This document shows positions 8,266 to 15,817 of a stretch of DNA of 33,840 nt, in pieces; the stretch's first letter is position 1, and every line of letters starts with the position of its first letter. The notes below the pieces were generated by a model that searched no databases, was not told the DNA's origin, and saw nothing but the letters and a program-made list of their open reading frames with translations. A program made the position numbers and the translations under genes. Origin of the DNA: Caulobacter sp. (GTDB lineage: Bacteria > Pseudomonadota > Alphaproteobacteria > Caulobacterales > Caulobacteraceae); the NCBI GenBank assembly GCA_030652755.1, contig JAUSPV010000315.1:1-33840 (forward strand). Reading direction: 5' to 3'.

Positions 8266-8936
8266 AGCCGCACGATCCACTCGGGCGGGACGCCGAGGTG
8301 GAACAGCGCCAGGCACAGCAGATTGCGCGCGCTGCGCCGCAGCCAGCCGTCCTGTCGCCAGCGCCGCGCCGAGGTGACGGCGGAGGCGTCCAGCACCGTC
8401 AGCCGCCGACGGCCCAGCCGCCGGACCAGATCGACGTCCTCCATCAGCGGCAGCGGCCGGTAGCCGCCGACGTGGTCGTACAGCGTCCGATGGATCAGCA
8501 GGCCCTGGTCGCCATAGGGCAGCGCAAGGATCGCGACGCGGAGCGCCACCCAGCGCTCCAGCCGGCGCGCCTGGGGAGACCCGTCATCGAGCGCGAAGCG
8601 GAAGCAGGCGGCTCGCTCGGCGGCCCCGGCGCTCGACACAAAGTCATCCACGATCTCCCGCCAGCCGGGCGACAACACGGTGTCGGCATGCAGGAACAGC
8701 AGCCAGTCCGCCGTCGCCGCCGAGGCGCCCGCCGCCAGCTGGCCGCCGCGACCGGGCGCGGTCTCGATCACCCGCGCCCCGAGCTCTCGCGCCAGCGCGA
8801 CGGTGGCGTCCCGCGAGCCGCCGTCGACAACGATGATCTCGTCCGCCGGGTCCAGCGCCGCCAGCGTCGCCGCCAGCCCCTCCGCCGCACTGAGAGCCGG
8901 AATGACGACCGACAGCGGCGGCGGCTCTGTCATCAT
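8253..8936 (-). CDS. TIGR04283-like glycosyltransferase (rSAM/selenodomain-associated transferase 2)
   Basis: The 227-aa GT2-fold protein contains LSVVIPALSAAEGLAATL (about 8-25), EIIVVDGGSRDAT (33-45), RGGQLAAGA (63-71), LLFLHADT (79-86, the DxD-like metal site), LPYGDQGLLIHR (139-150) and GGYRPLPLMEDVDLVRRL (157-174). This set is diagnostic for the TIGR04283 group, normally found with TIGR04282 partners and a radical SAM enzyme. The open frame runs far upstream through the radical SAM gene, but the family start is one of two adjacent ATGs (8936 or 8933), two bases after the radical SAM stop. That spacing indicates translational coupling. Inferred role: transfer of a sugar or other nucleotide-activated group in the same pathway as its neighbours; substrates unknown. 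Confidence 0.87.
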   Translation of the reverse strand: MMTEPPPLSVVIPALSAAEGLAATLAALDPADEIIVVDGGSRDATVALARELGARVIETAPGRGGQLAAGASAATADWLLFLHADTVLSPGWREIVDDFVSSAGAAERAACFRFALDDGSPQARRLERWVALRVAILALPYGDQGLLIHRTLYDHVGGYRPLPLMEDVDLVRRLGRRRLTVLDASAVTSARRWRQDGWLRRSARNLLCLALFHLGVPPEWIVRLYGR

Positions 8937-8938
8937 CG

Positions 8939-10018
8939 TCAGCTGCAGCTCGCGCCGCCCAGCACGCAGAAGCGGGCGCAGTGCGGATGGTTCAGCGCCA
9001 CGGCGCCGAGCGCCTCGGACAGGGTCGCGCCCAGCTCGAACTGGAGGTCGTAAGGCGTCAGGGTGCAGGCCACGACCGCCGGCCGCACCGCGCCCTTGCG
9101 CTTCACCACCATCCGGCTGGAGGCGCACATCACCGAGTCCGGCGAAATATCCAGGATCCCCCAGCAGGCCTCGGTGATCTCCGGCGCGTCGCGGGTGGCG
9201 TCCATTTCCGGAAACAGCACCAGGCGCGAAGGGGCGTTGACGTCCAGTGGAACGCCCAGCGCCGCGAACAGCGCCGCATAGCCCGCCCGGGCCGTGTCCT
9301 CGCTCTCGTCGCCCAGGCGTCGACCGGCGATGGCGATGGAAAAGCCGTTCTCGCCCAGCCAGGTCAGCCCCGCCAGCGCCGGCGCCCAGGTATCCGAGCC
9401 CCGTTCGGCCTCGTGGACCGCCTGCGTGTAGTGGTCCAGGCTGACCCGCAGGACCAGCGCCTCGCCATAGCGGTCCTTCAGGTCGATCAGCGGACGCTCG
9501 AAGCGCCGCATCGGCCGCATGGCGTTGGTCAGCACCAGGGTCCGGCGGCCGGTGGCGAGCGAGGCCTCCAGCATCGGAATGATGGCGGCGTTCATGAACG
9601 GCTCGCCGCCGGTGAAGCCGATCTCTTCGGTGGTCAGCCCCAGCGCGGCGATCTCGTCGAGATAGCCCGTCACCTCGTCCAGGGTCAGGTAGGACAGCGC
9701 GTCGTTGCGCGGCGAGCTCTCGATGTAGCAGGTCAGGCAGGCGATGTTGCAGAGGGTGCCGGTGTTGAACCACAGGGTGTCCAGCCCGCGCAGACCCACA
9801 ACCGCCCGGGGCGAGCCGTCCAGCGTGACCCGCGGGTCCTGGAACTTGCGCGGGTCCAGGCGCGGCGCCGTCGGCGTCACGAACGGCGACAGCGGGGCGC
9901 CCTCCCCGACAGTTTCAACGCGCAGATCCAACCGCGATCCCCCATCCGTTCCAGCCGCCAGCGTCGCACAGCCCGGCGCCGACGGCCAACCGCTTGACAC
10001 GGCGCGGCCGCGGGCCAT
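8939..10018 (-). CDS. Radical SAM protein with a cysteine-rich C-terminus
   Basis: Numbered from 10018, the 359-aa frame has the radical SAM cluster motif Cys90-x3-Cys94-x2-Cys97 in NTGTLCNIACLTCYIESSP, then GFTGGEP at 134-140 for SAM binding. The last 75 residues hold six cysteines (285, 298, 318, 347, 351, 358), ending CARFCVLGGASCS, which suggests one or more auxiliary Fe-S clusters. It lacks the domain arrangement I expect for ArsS, so I do not call it that. The start is uncertain. The first 45 or so residues look non-conserved, and a GTG near residue 47 or a TTG near residue 30 (after GGGGGA) may be real. It is cotranscribed with the TIGR04283-like gene two bases downstream and is divergent from the VTT protein. 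The reaction is unknown. Confidence 0.85.
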   Translation of the reverse strand: MARGRAVSSGWPSAPGCATLAAGTDGGSRLDLRVETVGEGAPLSPFVTPTAPRLDPRKFQDPRVTLDGSPRAVVGLRGLDTLWFNTGTLCNIACLTCYIESSPRNDALSYLTLDEVTGYLDEIAALGLTTEEIGFTGGEPFMNAAIIPMLEASLATGRRTLVLTNAMRPMRRFERPLIDLKDRYGEALVLRVSLDHYTQAVHEAERGSDTWAPALAGLTWLGENGFSIAIAGRRLGDESEDTARAGYAALFAALGVPLDVNAPSRLVLFPEMDATRDAPEITEACWGILDISPDSVMCASSRMVVKRKGAVRPAVVACTLTPYDLQFELGATLSEALGAVALNHPHCARFCVLGGASCS

Positions 10019-10092
10019 GTCCAGCCCATAGCAATGGATAACGACCCGGGGCTATGGTCGAACGGTCTGAGGACGGGGGGACGACGCAGACC

Positions 10093-10800
10093 ATGAAACG
10101 CTATCTGCCATTGCTCGCGCTGGTCGCGGCGGTGATCGCGGTGTTCGCCAGCGGAGCCGGCCGCTATCTCAGCCTCGAGTCGCTGCAGCGGAACGAGGCC
10201 CTGCTGCGCGGCTTGGTCACCGACAACCTGGCGCTCAGCCTGCTGGTCTTCATCCTCGTCTACGCGGCCGCCACGGCGGTCAGCATTCCGGGCGCGGTCT
10301 TCCTGACCCTGGCCGGCGGCTTCCTGTTCGGGACCTGGATCGGGGGATCGGCGACCGTGGTCGGGGCGACCATCGGCGCGGTGCTGGTGTTCCTGATCGT
10401 GAAGACCTCGCTCGGCGCCAGTCTGCGCGAGAAGGCCGAGCGGTCGGGCGGAAACCTGAAGGCGGTGATGGACGGCGTCCGCGACGGCGCCTTCGGCTAC
10501 ATCCTGACCCTGCGGCTGATCCCGCTGGCCCCGTTCTGGCTGGTCAACGTCGCCTCGGCGCTCGCCCATGCGCCGCTGCGCGCCTACGCCCTGGCCACCC
10601 TGATCGGCATCATCCCGGCGACCTTCATCTACAGCAGCGTCGGGGCGGGCATCGGCCAGGTGCTGGCCCGCGGCGAGGAGCCGAACATTCGCATCATCTT
10701 CGAGCCCTACGTCTTTGGCCCGCTGATCGCGCTGGGCCTGCTGACGCTGGGCACCACCCTCTTCCAGCGCTTCCGGGCGAAAAAGGAGAAGGCGTCGTGA
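10093..10800 (+). CDS. VTT domain (TVP38/TMEM64, DedA-like) integral membrane protein
   Basis: The 235-aa protein has an N-terminal membrane segment (about 4-21) and the VTT/SNARE-associated core. LVFILVYAAATAVSIPGAVFLTLAGG begins the core, followed by GTWIGGSATVVGATIGAVLVFLI, RLIPLAPFWLVNVASALA and LATLIGIIPATFIYSSVGAG, with a last membrane helix at about 208-225. VTT proteins are scramblase- or transporter-like; the substrate here is unknown. The start is either ATG 10054 or ATG 10093; the latter gives a cleaner N-terminus (MKRYLPLL) and is used. The TGA stop overlaps the GTG start of the flavoprotein downstream (GTGA). In many proteobacteria the two domains are one fused polypeptide, which argues for joint function. 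Confidence 0.9.
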   Translation: MKRYLPLLALVAAVIAVFASGAGRYLSLESLQRNEALLRGLVTDNLALSLLVFILVYAAATAVSIPGAVFLTLAGGFLFGTWIGGSATVVGATIGAVLVFLIVKTSLGASLREKAERSGGNLKAVMDGVRDGAFGYILTLRLIPLAPFWLVNVASALAHAPLRAYALATLIGIIPATFIYSSVGAGIGQVLARGEEPNIRIIFEPYVFGPLIALGLLTLGTTLFQRFRAKKEKAS

Positions 10801-12218
10801 AGCAGGACCGCATCCGCGCCGACCTCGCCATCATCGGGGCCGGCTCCGGCGGCCTGTCGGTCGCGGCCGGCGCCGCGCAGCTGGGCCTCAAGGTCGTCTT
10901 GTTCGAGAAGGGCGAGATGGGCGGCGACTGCCTCAACTACGGCTGCGTGCCCTCCAAGGCCCTGATCGCCTCGGCGGAGGCGGCGTACAAGGCCGCCCAC
11001 AGCCAGGCGCTGGGCGTCACCGCCTCCGGCGTCACCGTCGACTTCGCCGCCGTCATGGCCCGCGTGCACCACGTCATCGCCGAGATCGCCCCGATCGACA
11101 GCCAGGAGCGGTTCGAGGGCCTGGGCGTCCAGGTCGTGCGCGAGACGGCCCGCTTCCGCGACCGCCGCACAGTCGAGAGCGACAGCGTCCGGGTCACCGC
11201 CCGCAAGGTGGTCATCGCCAGTGGATCGCGGGCCGCCGTGCCGCCGATCCCGGGCCTGGACGCCTCTCCCTACCTGACCAATGAGCGGATCTTCGAGCTG
11301 ACAAACCTGCCCGAGCACCTGATCGTGCTCGGCGGCGGGCCCATCGGCGTCGAGCTGGGCCAGGCCTTCCGGCGCCTCGGCTCGCGGGTGACCATCATCG
11401 AGGCGGCGGCCATCCTTGGGCGCGAGGAGCCCGAGGCGGCGGCCGTCGTCGTCGAACAGCTGACCGCCGACGGCGTCACCCTGCTGCCCGGCCACAAGGC
11501 GGTGCGGGTCGAGCCCGGCCCGGTTGTCGTCGTCGAAGGGCCCGAGGGCGAAAAGCGCATCTCCGGCTCCCATCTGCTGGTGGCCGTCGGCCGTACACCG
11601 TCCATCGAGGCGCTGAACCTGGAAGCCGCCGGCGTCGATTTCGACAGGTTGGGCGTGAAGACCGACAAGTCCCTGCGCACCAGCAATTCCCGCGTGTTCG
11701 CGATCGGCGATATCGCCGGTCGCGGCCAGTTCACCCACCTCGCAGGCGCCCATGCCGGGCTGTTCGTGCGCAAGGCGCTGTTCGCGGCGCCGATCAACGC
11801 CGACGCCCTGATCGTGCCGCGCGTCACCTACTGCAGCCCCGAGCTGGCCTCGGTCGGCCTGACCGAAGCCCAGGCCCGCGCCGAGCACGGCGAGGGCATC
11901 CGCGTGCTCGTCCAGCCCTTCGCCGACAACGACCGGGCCCAGGCCGAGGGCGACATCCGCGGCTTTGGCAAGCTGATCACCAGCAAGGGCGGCAAGATCC
12001 TGGGCGTGACCCTGGTCGGCGCCCATGCCGGAGACCACCTGCCGCTCTGGGTGCTGACCATGTCGGCGGGGCTGAAGCTCAGCACCCTGACCGGCATGAT
12101 CGCGCCCTACCCGACGCGCGGCGAGATCAACAAGCGGCTGGCGGGCCAGTGGTACACCGGGGCGCTGTTCTCGCCGGCGACGCGGCGCCTGGTCTCGGTG
12201 CTCAAGCGGATCGGCTAG
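10797..12218 (+). CDS. Mercuric-reductase-like FAD-dependent pyridine nucleotide-disulfide oxidoreductase
   Basis: The 473-aa class I flavoprotein has FAD motif GAGSGG at 14-19, the redox-active disulfide GGDCLNYGCVPSK (Cys45 and Cys50), an NAD(P)-binding GGGPIGVELG segment near 178, and IGDIAG near 300. It resembles MerA/dihydrolipoamide dehydrogenase. It has neither the N-terminal heavy-metal domain nor the C-terminal Cys pair of true mercuric reductase. At the dimer-interface site the usual His is replaced by Tyr438 (PYPTRGE). It starts with GTG overlapping the stop of the VTT gene. It is probably a thiol/disulfide or quinone-type reductase at the membrane face of the VTT partner (inference); the substrate is unknown. 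Calling it MerA would be wrong. Confidence 0.9.
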   Translation: MKQDRIRADLAIIGAGSGGLSVAAGAAQLGLKVVLFEKGEMGGDCLNYGCVPSKALIASAEAAYKAAHSQALGVTASGVTVDFAAVMARVHHVIAEIAPIDSQERFEGLGVQVVRETARFRDRRTVESDSVRVTARKVVIASGSRAAVPPIPGLDASPYLTNERIFELTNLPEHLIVLGGGPIGVELGQAFRRLGSRVTIIEAAAILGREEPEAAAVVVEQLTADGVTLLPGHKAVRVEPGPVVVVEGPEGEKRISGSHLLVAVGRTPSIEALNLEAAGVDFDRLGVKTDKSLRTSNSRVFAIGDIAGRGQFTHLAGAHAGLFVRKALFAAPINADALIVPRVTYCSPELASVGLTEAQARAEHGEGIRVLVQPFADNDRAQAEGDIRGFGKLITSKGGKILGVTLVGAHAGDHLPLWVLTMSAGLKLSTLTGMIAPYPTRGEINKRLAGQWYTGALFSPATRRLVSVLKRIG

Positions 12219-12284
12219 GATTGGAGGCTGGCGAAAGCGCCCCCAACGGGCGCATGCTGGCCGCAAGAACGATGGGGGAAACAG

Positions 12285-13061
12285 ATGTCGAAGCTTCGTG
12301 ACGGCTGGGTGAAAACGGTCTGGGTGCTGGCGCTGCTGCTGCCGGTCTGGTTCCTGGTCGCCGCCCTGGGCACCAAGTTCGGGATCCTGGACTGGCGTAT
12401 CGGCTTCGGGCTGATGGTGTTCAGGCTGGGCGGACTGCTGCTGCTGGGCGTGCTGGTGCTGGCGGTGATCGGCCTGCTGATGGCGCTGCTGGTCAAGCCG
12501 CGCCAGGGCTGGCGCCGGGCCCTGGTCGCCGTGGCCATCCCGGCGCTGGCGCTCGGCTTCGCGGCCAGCGTGATGAGCAAGGCGAAAGACATTCCGCCGA
12601 TCCACGACATCGCCACCGACGTCCAGGACCCGCCGGCCTTCTCCAAGGCCGTCATCGACGCCCGCGCGGCCATTGGCGGCAATCCGATCACCGACATGAA
12701 CGCGCCTGTCCCCGCCCTGAAGGGCAAGACGGTCGCCGAACTGGGCAAGGCCGCCAATCCGGGCCTCGCGTCGCTGACGCTGTCGCAATCCGTGCCCGAC
12801 GCGACCAAGCTGGTCGCCGAGGTCGCCAAGGCCGAGGGCCTGAAGGTCACTGGCGCCGGCGACGGCGTCGTCGAGGCGGTTGCCGAGACCTTCTGGTTCG
12901 GCTTCAAGGACGACGTCGTCTTCCGCATCCGCCCGGCGGCGACCGGATCCGGCTCGGTGGTCGACATCCGCTCGGCCTCGCGGGTCGGGATGAGCGACCT
13001 GGGCGCCAACGGCAAGCGCATCGGCGCCCTGTCGGCGGCGATCAAGGCGAAGGCGGGCTGA
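12285..13061 (+). CDS. DUF1499 domain protein with three N-terminal membrane helices
   Basis: The 258-aa protein starts with hydrophobic segments at about residues 9-30, 43-67 and 77-96. A soluble domain follows, with features of DUF1499: an N-terminal IPPIHDIATDVQDPPAF stretch and the distal FKDDVVFRIRPAATGSGSVVDIRSASRVG segment. The family has no established function; the domain probably faces the periplasm. The ATG at 12285 has GGGGGAA 4 nt upstream. It follows the flavoprotein by 66 bp on the same strand, and its TGA overlaps the apparent beginning of the Rieske gene, so the two are likely cotranslated. Confidence 0.88.
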   Translation: MSKLRDGWVKTVWVLALLLPVWFLVAALGTKFGILDWRIGFGLMVFRLGGLLLLGVLVLAVIGLLMALLVKPRQGWRRALVAVAIPALALGFAASVMSKAKDIPPIHDIATDVQDPPAFSKAVIDARAAIGGNPITDMNAPVPALKGKTVAELGKAANPGLASLTLSQSVPDATKLVAEVAKAEGLKVTGAGDGVVEAVAETFWFGFKDDVVFRIRPAATGSGSVVDIRSASRVGMSDLGANGKRIGALSAAIKAKAG

Positions 13062-13870
13062 TCCTGGGCGCCGCCGACGCGATCCAGCCCCTGGGCCTGG
13101 CCGGGACCTACCAACGCGAGGTCCCGGTCGGCGTCGCCCGGGTCTGGGAGAACGTCTTCGACTGGGCGCACCTGCCGGCCCTGCATGACGGCCAGTTCCA
13201 CAGCATCGCCCTGCTGGGCAGCGGCGACTGGGGCTGGCGCGCCCGTGTCGTGAACCAGCCGGCCGACAGCCGTCCGCAGGTCATCGAGGTGCGGGCGGAC
13301 AGGGCGGCGGGCGCCTATGTTTCAGCAACGCTGGAAGGCCCGGGCGCCGGCTCGGAGGTTCGCACCCGGCTGACGGCGCTGGCGCCGGACCGCACCGGGA
13401 TCGACGTGGAATTCCACGTACCGGAACGTGATCCCGCCCGGCTGGCGGTCATCGGCGGACGCTACCGCGCCATCTACGAGCGCCTGTGGGCCGAGGACGA
13501 GGCGATGATGGTCGAGCGCGAGCGCGCCCTGGCCGCCCGCCGCGCCAATCGCGCCGCAAGACCGGAAACCATCCTGCTCGGATCACCCGAAGCTGTCCGT
13601 GCGACGCTGCCCCGCCTGGTCGAGGTCGGCGGTTCGCGGTTCCGGATCATCGAGATCGACGGCGAGCTGGTCGTCCATGCCGCCACCTGCCCCCACTGGC
13701 TGGGCCCGCTCGACAACGCCAAGGTCGTCGACGGCTGCGTCCGCTGCCCCTGGCATGACTACGCCTTCGATGTTCGGACCGGTGAGAGCACCGACGGTCG
13801 CGGCCTGACGCTCGAGACGCCGCCGCGGCTGGTCGTGGTCGAAGATCAGCTGGCGCTTGTCTCAGGCTGA
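13058..13870 (+). CDS. SRPBCC-Rieske [2Fe-2S] protein with a non-standard start
   Basis: The C-terminal part is a clear Rieske domain: Cys-Pro-His followed after 16 residues by Cys-Pro-Trp-His (about Cys211, His213, Cys230, His233 from the proposed start). Upstream in the same frame, well-formed coding sequence includes TYQREVPVGVARVWENVFDWAHLPALHDG and resembles an SRPBCC-type hydrophobic-pocket domain. No ATG, GTG or TTG occurs in this frame before a GTG at 13250, which would delete the first 64 or so residues. I therefore place the start at CTG 13058, overlapping the TGA of the DUF1499 gene; ATC 13061 is an alternative. Probable role: electron-transfer or oxygenase-related protein; no partner reductase is seen. 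The gene overlaps the convergent desaturase by 25 bp. Confidence 0.78.
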   Translation: MILGAADAIQPLGLAGTYQREVPVGVARVWENVFDWAHLPALHDGQFHSIALLGSGDWGWRARVVNQPADSRPQVIEVRADRAAGAYVSATLEGPGAGSEVRTRLTALAPDRTGIDVEFHVPERDPARLAVIGGRYRAIYERLWAEDEAMMVERERALAARRANRAARPETILLGSPEAVRATLPRLVEVGGSRFRIIEIDGELVVHAATCPHWLGPLDNAKVVDGCVRCPWHDYAFDVRTGESTDGRGLTLETPPRLVVVEDQLALVSG

Positions 13871-14652
13871 TCGCGCCGGAACGGCCCCAGGAGCAGGCCG
13901 GTGAAGCTGAGCGTCCGGGGCGAGCGATGCCCCTCGATGCCCAGCACCATCGTTTCATGCCCGTCGCGGGGCTGGGCGCGATAGCTGCCGAACAGGCGGT
14001 CCCAGGCCGACAGCAGGAAGGCGTAGTTGCTGTCGGTCTCGTCCCGGTGGATCGAGTGGTGGACGCGGTGCATGTCCGGCGTGACCAGCAGCAGCCGCAG
14101 CGGCCGGTCGATAGCCGGCGGCAGCTTGATCTGGGCGTGGCTGAACATGGCCGCCGCGTTCAGCAGTATCTCGAAGACCAGCACCGCGACCGCCGGCGCG
14201 CCCAGCGCCACGACCACCGCGATCTTCCACAGCATGGAGAGCACCATCTCCACCGGGTGGAACCGTGTCGCCGTCGTCACATCGACGTCGAGGTCCATGT
14301 GATGCAGCCGGTGCACCCGCCACAGCCAGGGCGCGGCGTGCGACAGCCGGTGCTGGCCGTAGACGGCGAGATCGAGGACGAGGATCGACGACACGATCGC
14401 CAGCCAGGCCGGCGCGGCCAGCTGGTTGAACAGGCCCCAGCTGTTTTCGGCCGCCCACAGGGCCGCGCCGACGGCGGCGGCCGGAAAGGCGACCCGCAGC
14501 ACCAGGGTGTTGAGCGCCGACAGGCCCAGATTGATCGACCAGCGCCGCCGCCGGGTCTGGCTGCGCGCCCGGCGCGGCGCCAGCGCCTCCCAGACCGCCA
14601 GGACCGCGAAGACGCCGAAGAACGCCGCCAGCCTGAGGGTGGGTTCGCTCAT
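13846..14652 (-). CDS. Sterol desaturase / fatty acid hydroxylase superfamily membrane protein
   Basis: The 268-aa protein has several membrane segments (about 8-24, 46-66, 80-98, 140-165) and the di-iron histidine boxes of the superfamily: HRLSH at 101-105, HRLHH at 114-118, His172, and HRVHHSIH at 195-202. Members use di-iron and O2 to hydroxylate or desaturate lipids, sterols or carotenoids. The ATG at 14652 is used; a GTG immediately before it (14655) is possible. It lies 7 bp after the stop of the reductase gene upstream and is the last gene of a minus-strand run, which suggests cotranscription. The substrate is not identifiable. Confidence 0.9.
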   Translation of the reverse strand: MSEPTLRLAAFFGVFAVLAVWEALAPRRARSQTRRRRWSINLGLSALNTLVLRVAFPAAAVGAALWAAENSWGLFNQLAAPAWLAIVSSILVLDLAVYGQHRLSHAAPWLWRVHRLHHMDLDVDVTTATRFHPVEMVLSMLWKIAVVVALGAPAVAVLVFEILLNAAAMFSHAQIKLPPAIDRPLRLLLVTPDMHRVHHSIHRDETDSNYAFLLSAWDRLFGSYRAQPRDGHETMVLGIEGHRSPRTLSFTGLLLGPFRRDQPETSAS

Positions 14653-14659
14653 CACGCCG

Positions 14660-15817
14660 TCACGCCGTCTCGTCCTTGAAGGTCAGGCCGGCCCGCTCGG
14701 CCAGCCGCGTGACGAGCCGGTCGCCCAGCGCCGCGCCCGGGACCCAGATGCCGCCGGCGACGTCCGGGGCTTCCTGAACCAGGCAGATGGCCGTCTCCGC
14801 GATGATCTTCGAGGTCGAGCCGTAGCCCGGGTCCTTGTCGCCGTACACGGAGCCGCGCACCTGCGCGCCGTCCGCATCGATGCCCACGAACAGCAGGTCG
14901 TAGAAGCCGGCCTCGCGCTCCGCCTTGCTCGGCCCTTCGCCGGGCTTGGGCGCGCCCGCGCCGCCCAGATCGGTGAACTCGGTCGGCGCGCCAGGGGTGA
15001 TCACCGACATCTCGTCGTAGACGAAGTCGGCGCCGTAGGCGTGAGCCTGCAGCAGGTTGGAGCGATGGACGTTCTTGGTGTTGATCGTCGCCATCATGAA
15101 CGGCCCGACCTCCTGGCCGAGGTCCTCGTCGACATAGGGCTTGTCGCCGCGCGGCTGTTCCGGACCGGTGAAGCCGGGCGTCAGGGCGAAGGGGTTGAAC
15201 ATGATGCCGACCAGGGCCGGGTTCCTCTGGATCGCCGCCATGGTCGCCGCGCCGCTCGCCGCCGTACCGCCCGACAGGCCGCCGCGCATGGACCGAACCC
15301 GCCCCTTGATGCGCGGAACCGAGTGGCCGAGCCGCGCCCGGGCCAGGCGCTGGGTGTAGAACACGCCCAGCTCGAACGGGATGGAGTCGAAGCCGCAGGA
15401 GAACAGGATCCGCGCGCCCGACGCCTTCGCCGCCGCGTCGTGGGCGACGATCATCTCGGCCATCCAGGTGGGCTCGCCCGACAGGTCGAGGTAGTCGGTC
15501 CCGGCGGCGGCGCAGGCGGCGACCAGGTCCGAGCCGTAGAGCTGGTAGGGACCGACCGTGGTCAGGATCGCCTTGCCGCGCGCCACCATGGCCCGCAGCG
15601 AGGCGGGGTCGGCCGCGTCGGCGACGATCAACGGCGTGTTCGCCGGCGCGCCGATCTCGTCCCGCACCTGGGCCAGCTTGTCGGCGCTGCGCCCGGCCAT
15701 GGCCCAGCGGACCTCGCCGTCCACCCCGTAGCGGGCGGCGAGATGCTCGGCGACCAGCCGGCCGGTGAAGCCGGTGGCCCCGTAGACGATGATGTCGAAC
15801 TCGGCGTTCGGGTTCAT
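14660..15817 (-). CDS. Saccharopine dehydrogenase-like (trans-acting enoyl reductase type) protein
   Basis: The 385-aa product begins with a Rossmann motif FDIIVYGATGFTGRLVAEHL (7-26), continues GRSADKL and ILTTVGPYQLYGSDLVAACAAAGTDYLDLSGE, and has CGFDSIPFELG. This is the pattern of the saccharopine-dehydrogenase-like family that includes mycobacterial trans-acting enoyl reductases and eukaryotic SCCPDH. It is an NAD(P)-binding reductase, probably acting on a lipid or polyketide-like substrate; it is not a lysine-pathway enzyme by context. The ATG at 15817 has GGGGAG 7 nt upstream, inside a possible hairpin. It is followed closely by the sterol-desaturase-like gene, consistent with joint lipid modification (inference). 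Confidence 0.88.
   Translation of the reverse strand: MNPNAEFDIIVYGATGFTGRLVAEHLAARYGVDGEVRWAMAGRSADKLAQVRDEIGAPANTPLIVADAADPASLRAMVARGKAILTTVGPYQLYGSDLVAACAAAGTDYLDLSGEPTWMAEMIVAHDAAAKASGARILFSCGFDSIPFELGVFYTQRLARARLGHSVPRIKGRVRSMRGGLSGGTAASGAATMAAIQRNPALVGIMFNPFALTPGFTGPEQPRGDKPYVDEDLGQEVGPFMMATINTKNVHRSNLLQAHAYGADFVYDEMSVITPGAPTEFTDLGGAGAPKPGEGPSKAEREAGFYDLLFVGIDADGAQVRGSVYGDKDPGYGSTSKIIAETAICLVQEAPDVAGGIWVPGAALGDRLVTRLAERAGLTFKDETA

Noticed and set aside
8937-9773. Apparent fusion of the TIGR04283-like transferase with an upstream domain in one frame
   Set aside because: The upstream part overlaps the radical SAM gene in another frame and has no motif; the transferase starts at 8936.
7660-10018. 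Arsenosugar biosynthesis operon call
   Set aside because: The transferase families fit, but no arsM, arsR or typical ArsS is present; only the family names suggest arsenic.
10797-12218. Mercuric reductase (merA) call
   Set aside because: No C-terminal Cys pair, no N-terminal metal domain and no mer genes around it.
10707-12788. 693-codon minus-strand open frame
   Set aside because: Shadow of the flavoprotein and the DUF1499 gene; low-complexity Arg/Gly/Asp/His-rich translation with no recognisable domain.
13250-13870. 206-codon Rieske gene starting at GTG 13250
   Set aside because: It would remove well-formed upstream coding sequence of the N-terminal domain; an overlapping CTG/ATC start fits better.
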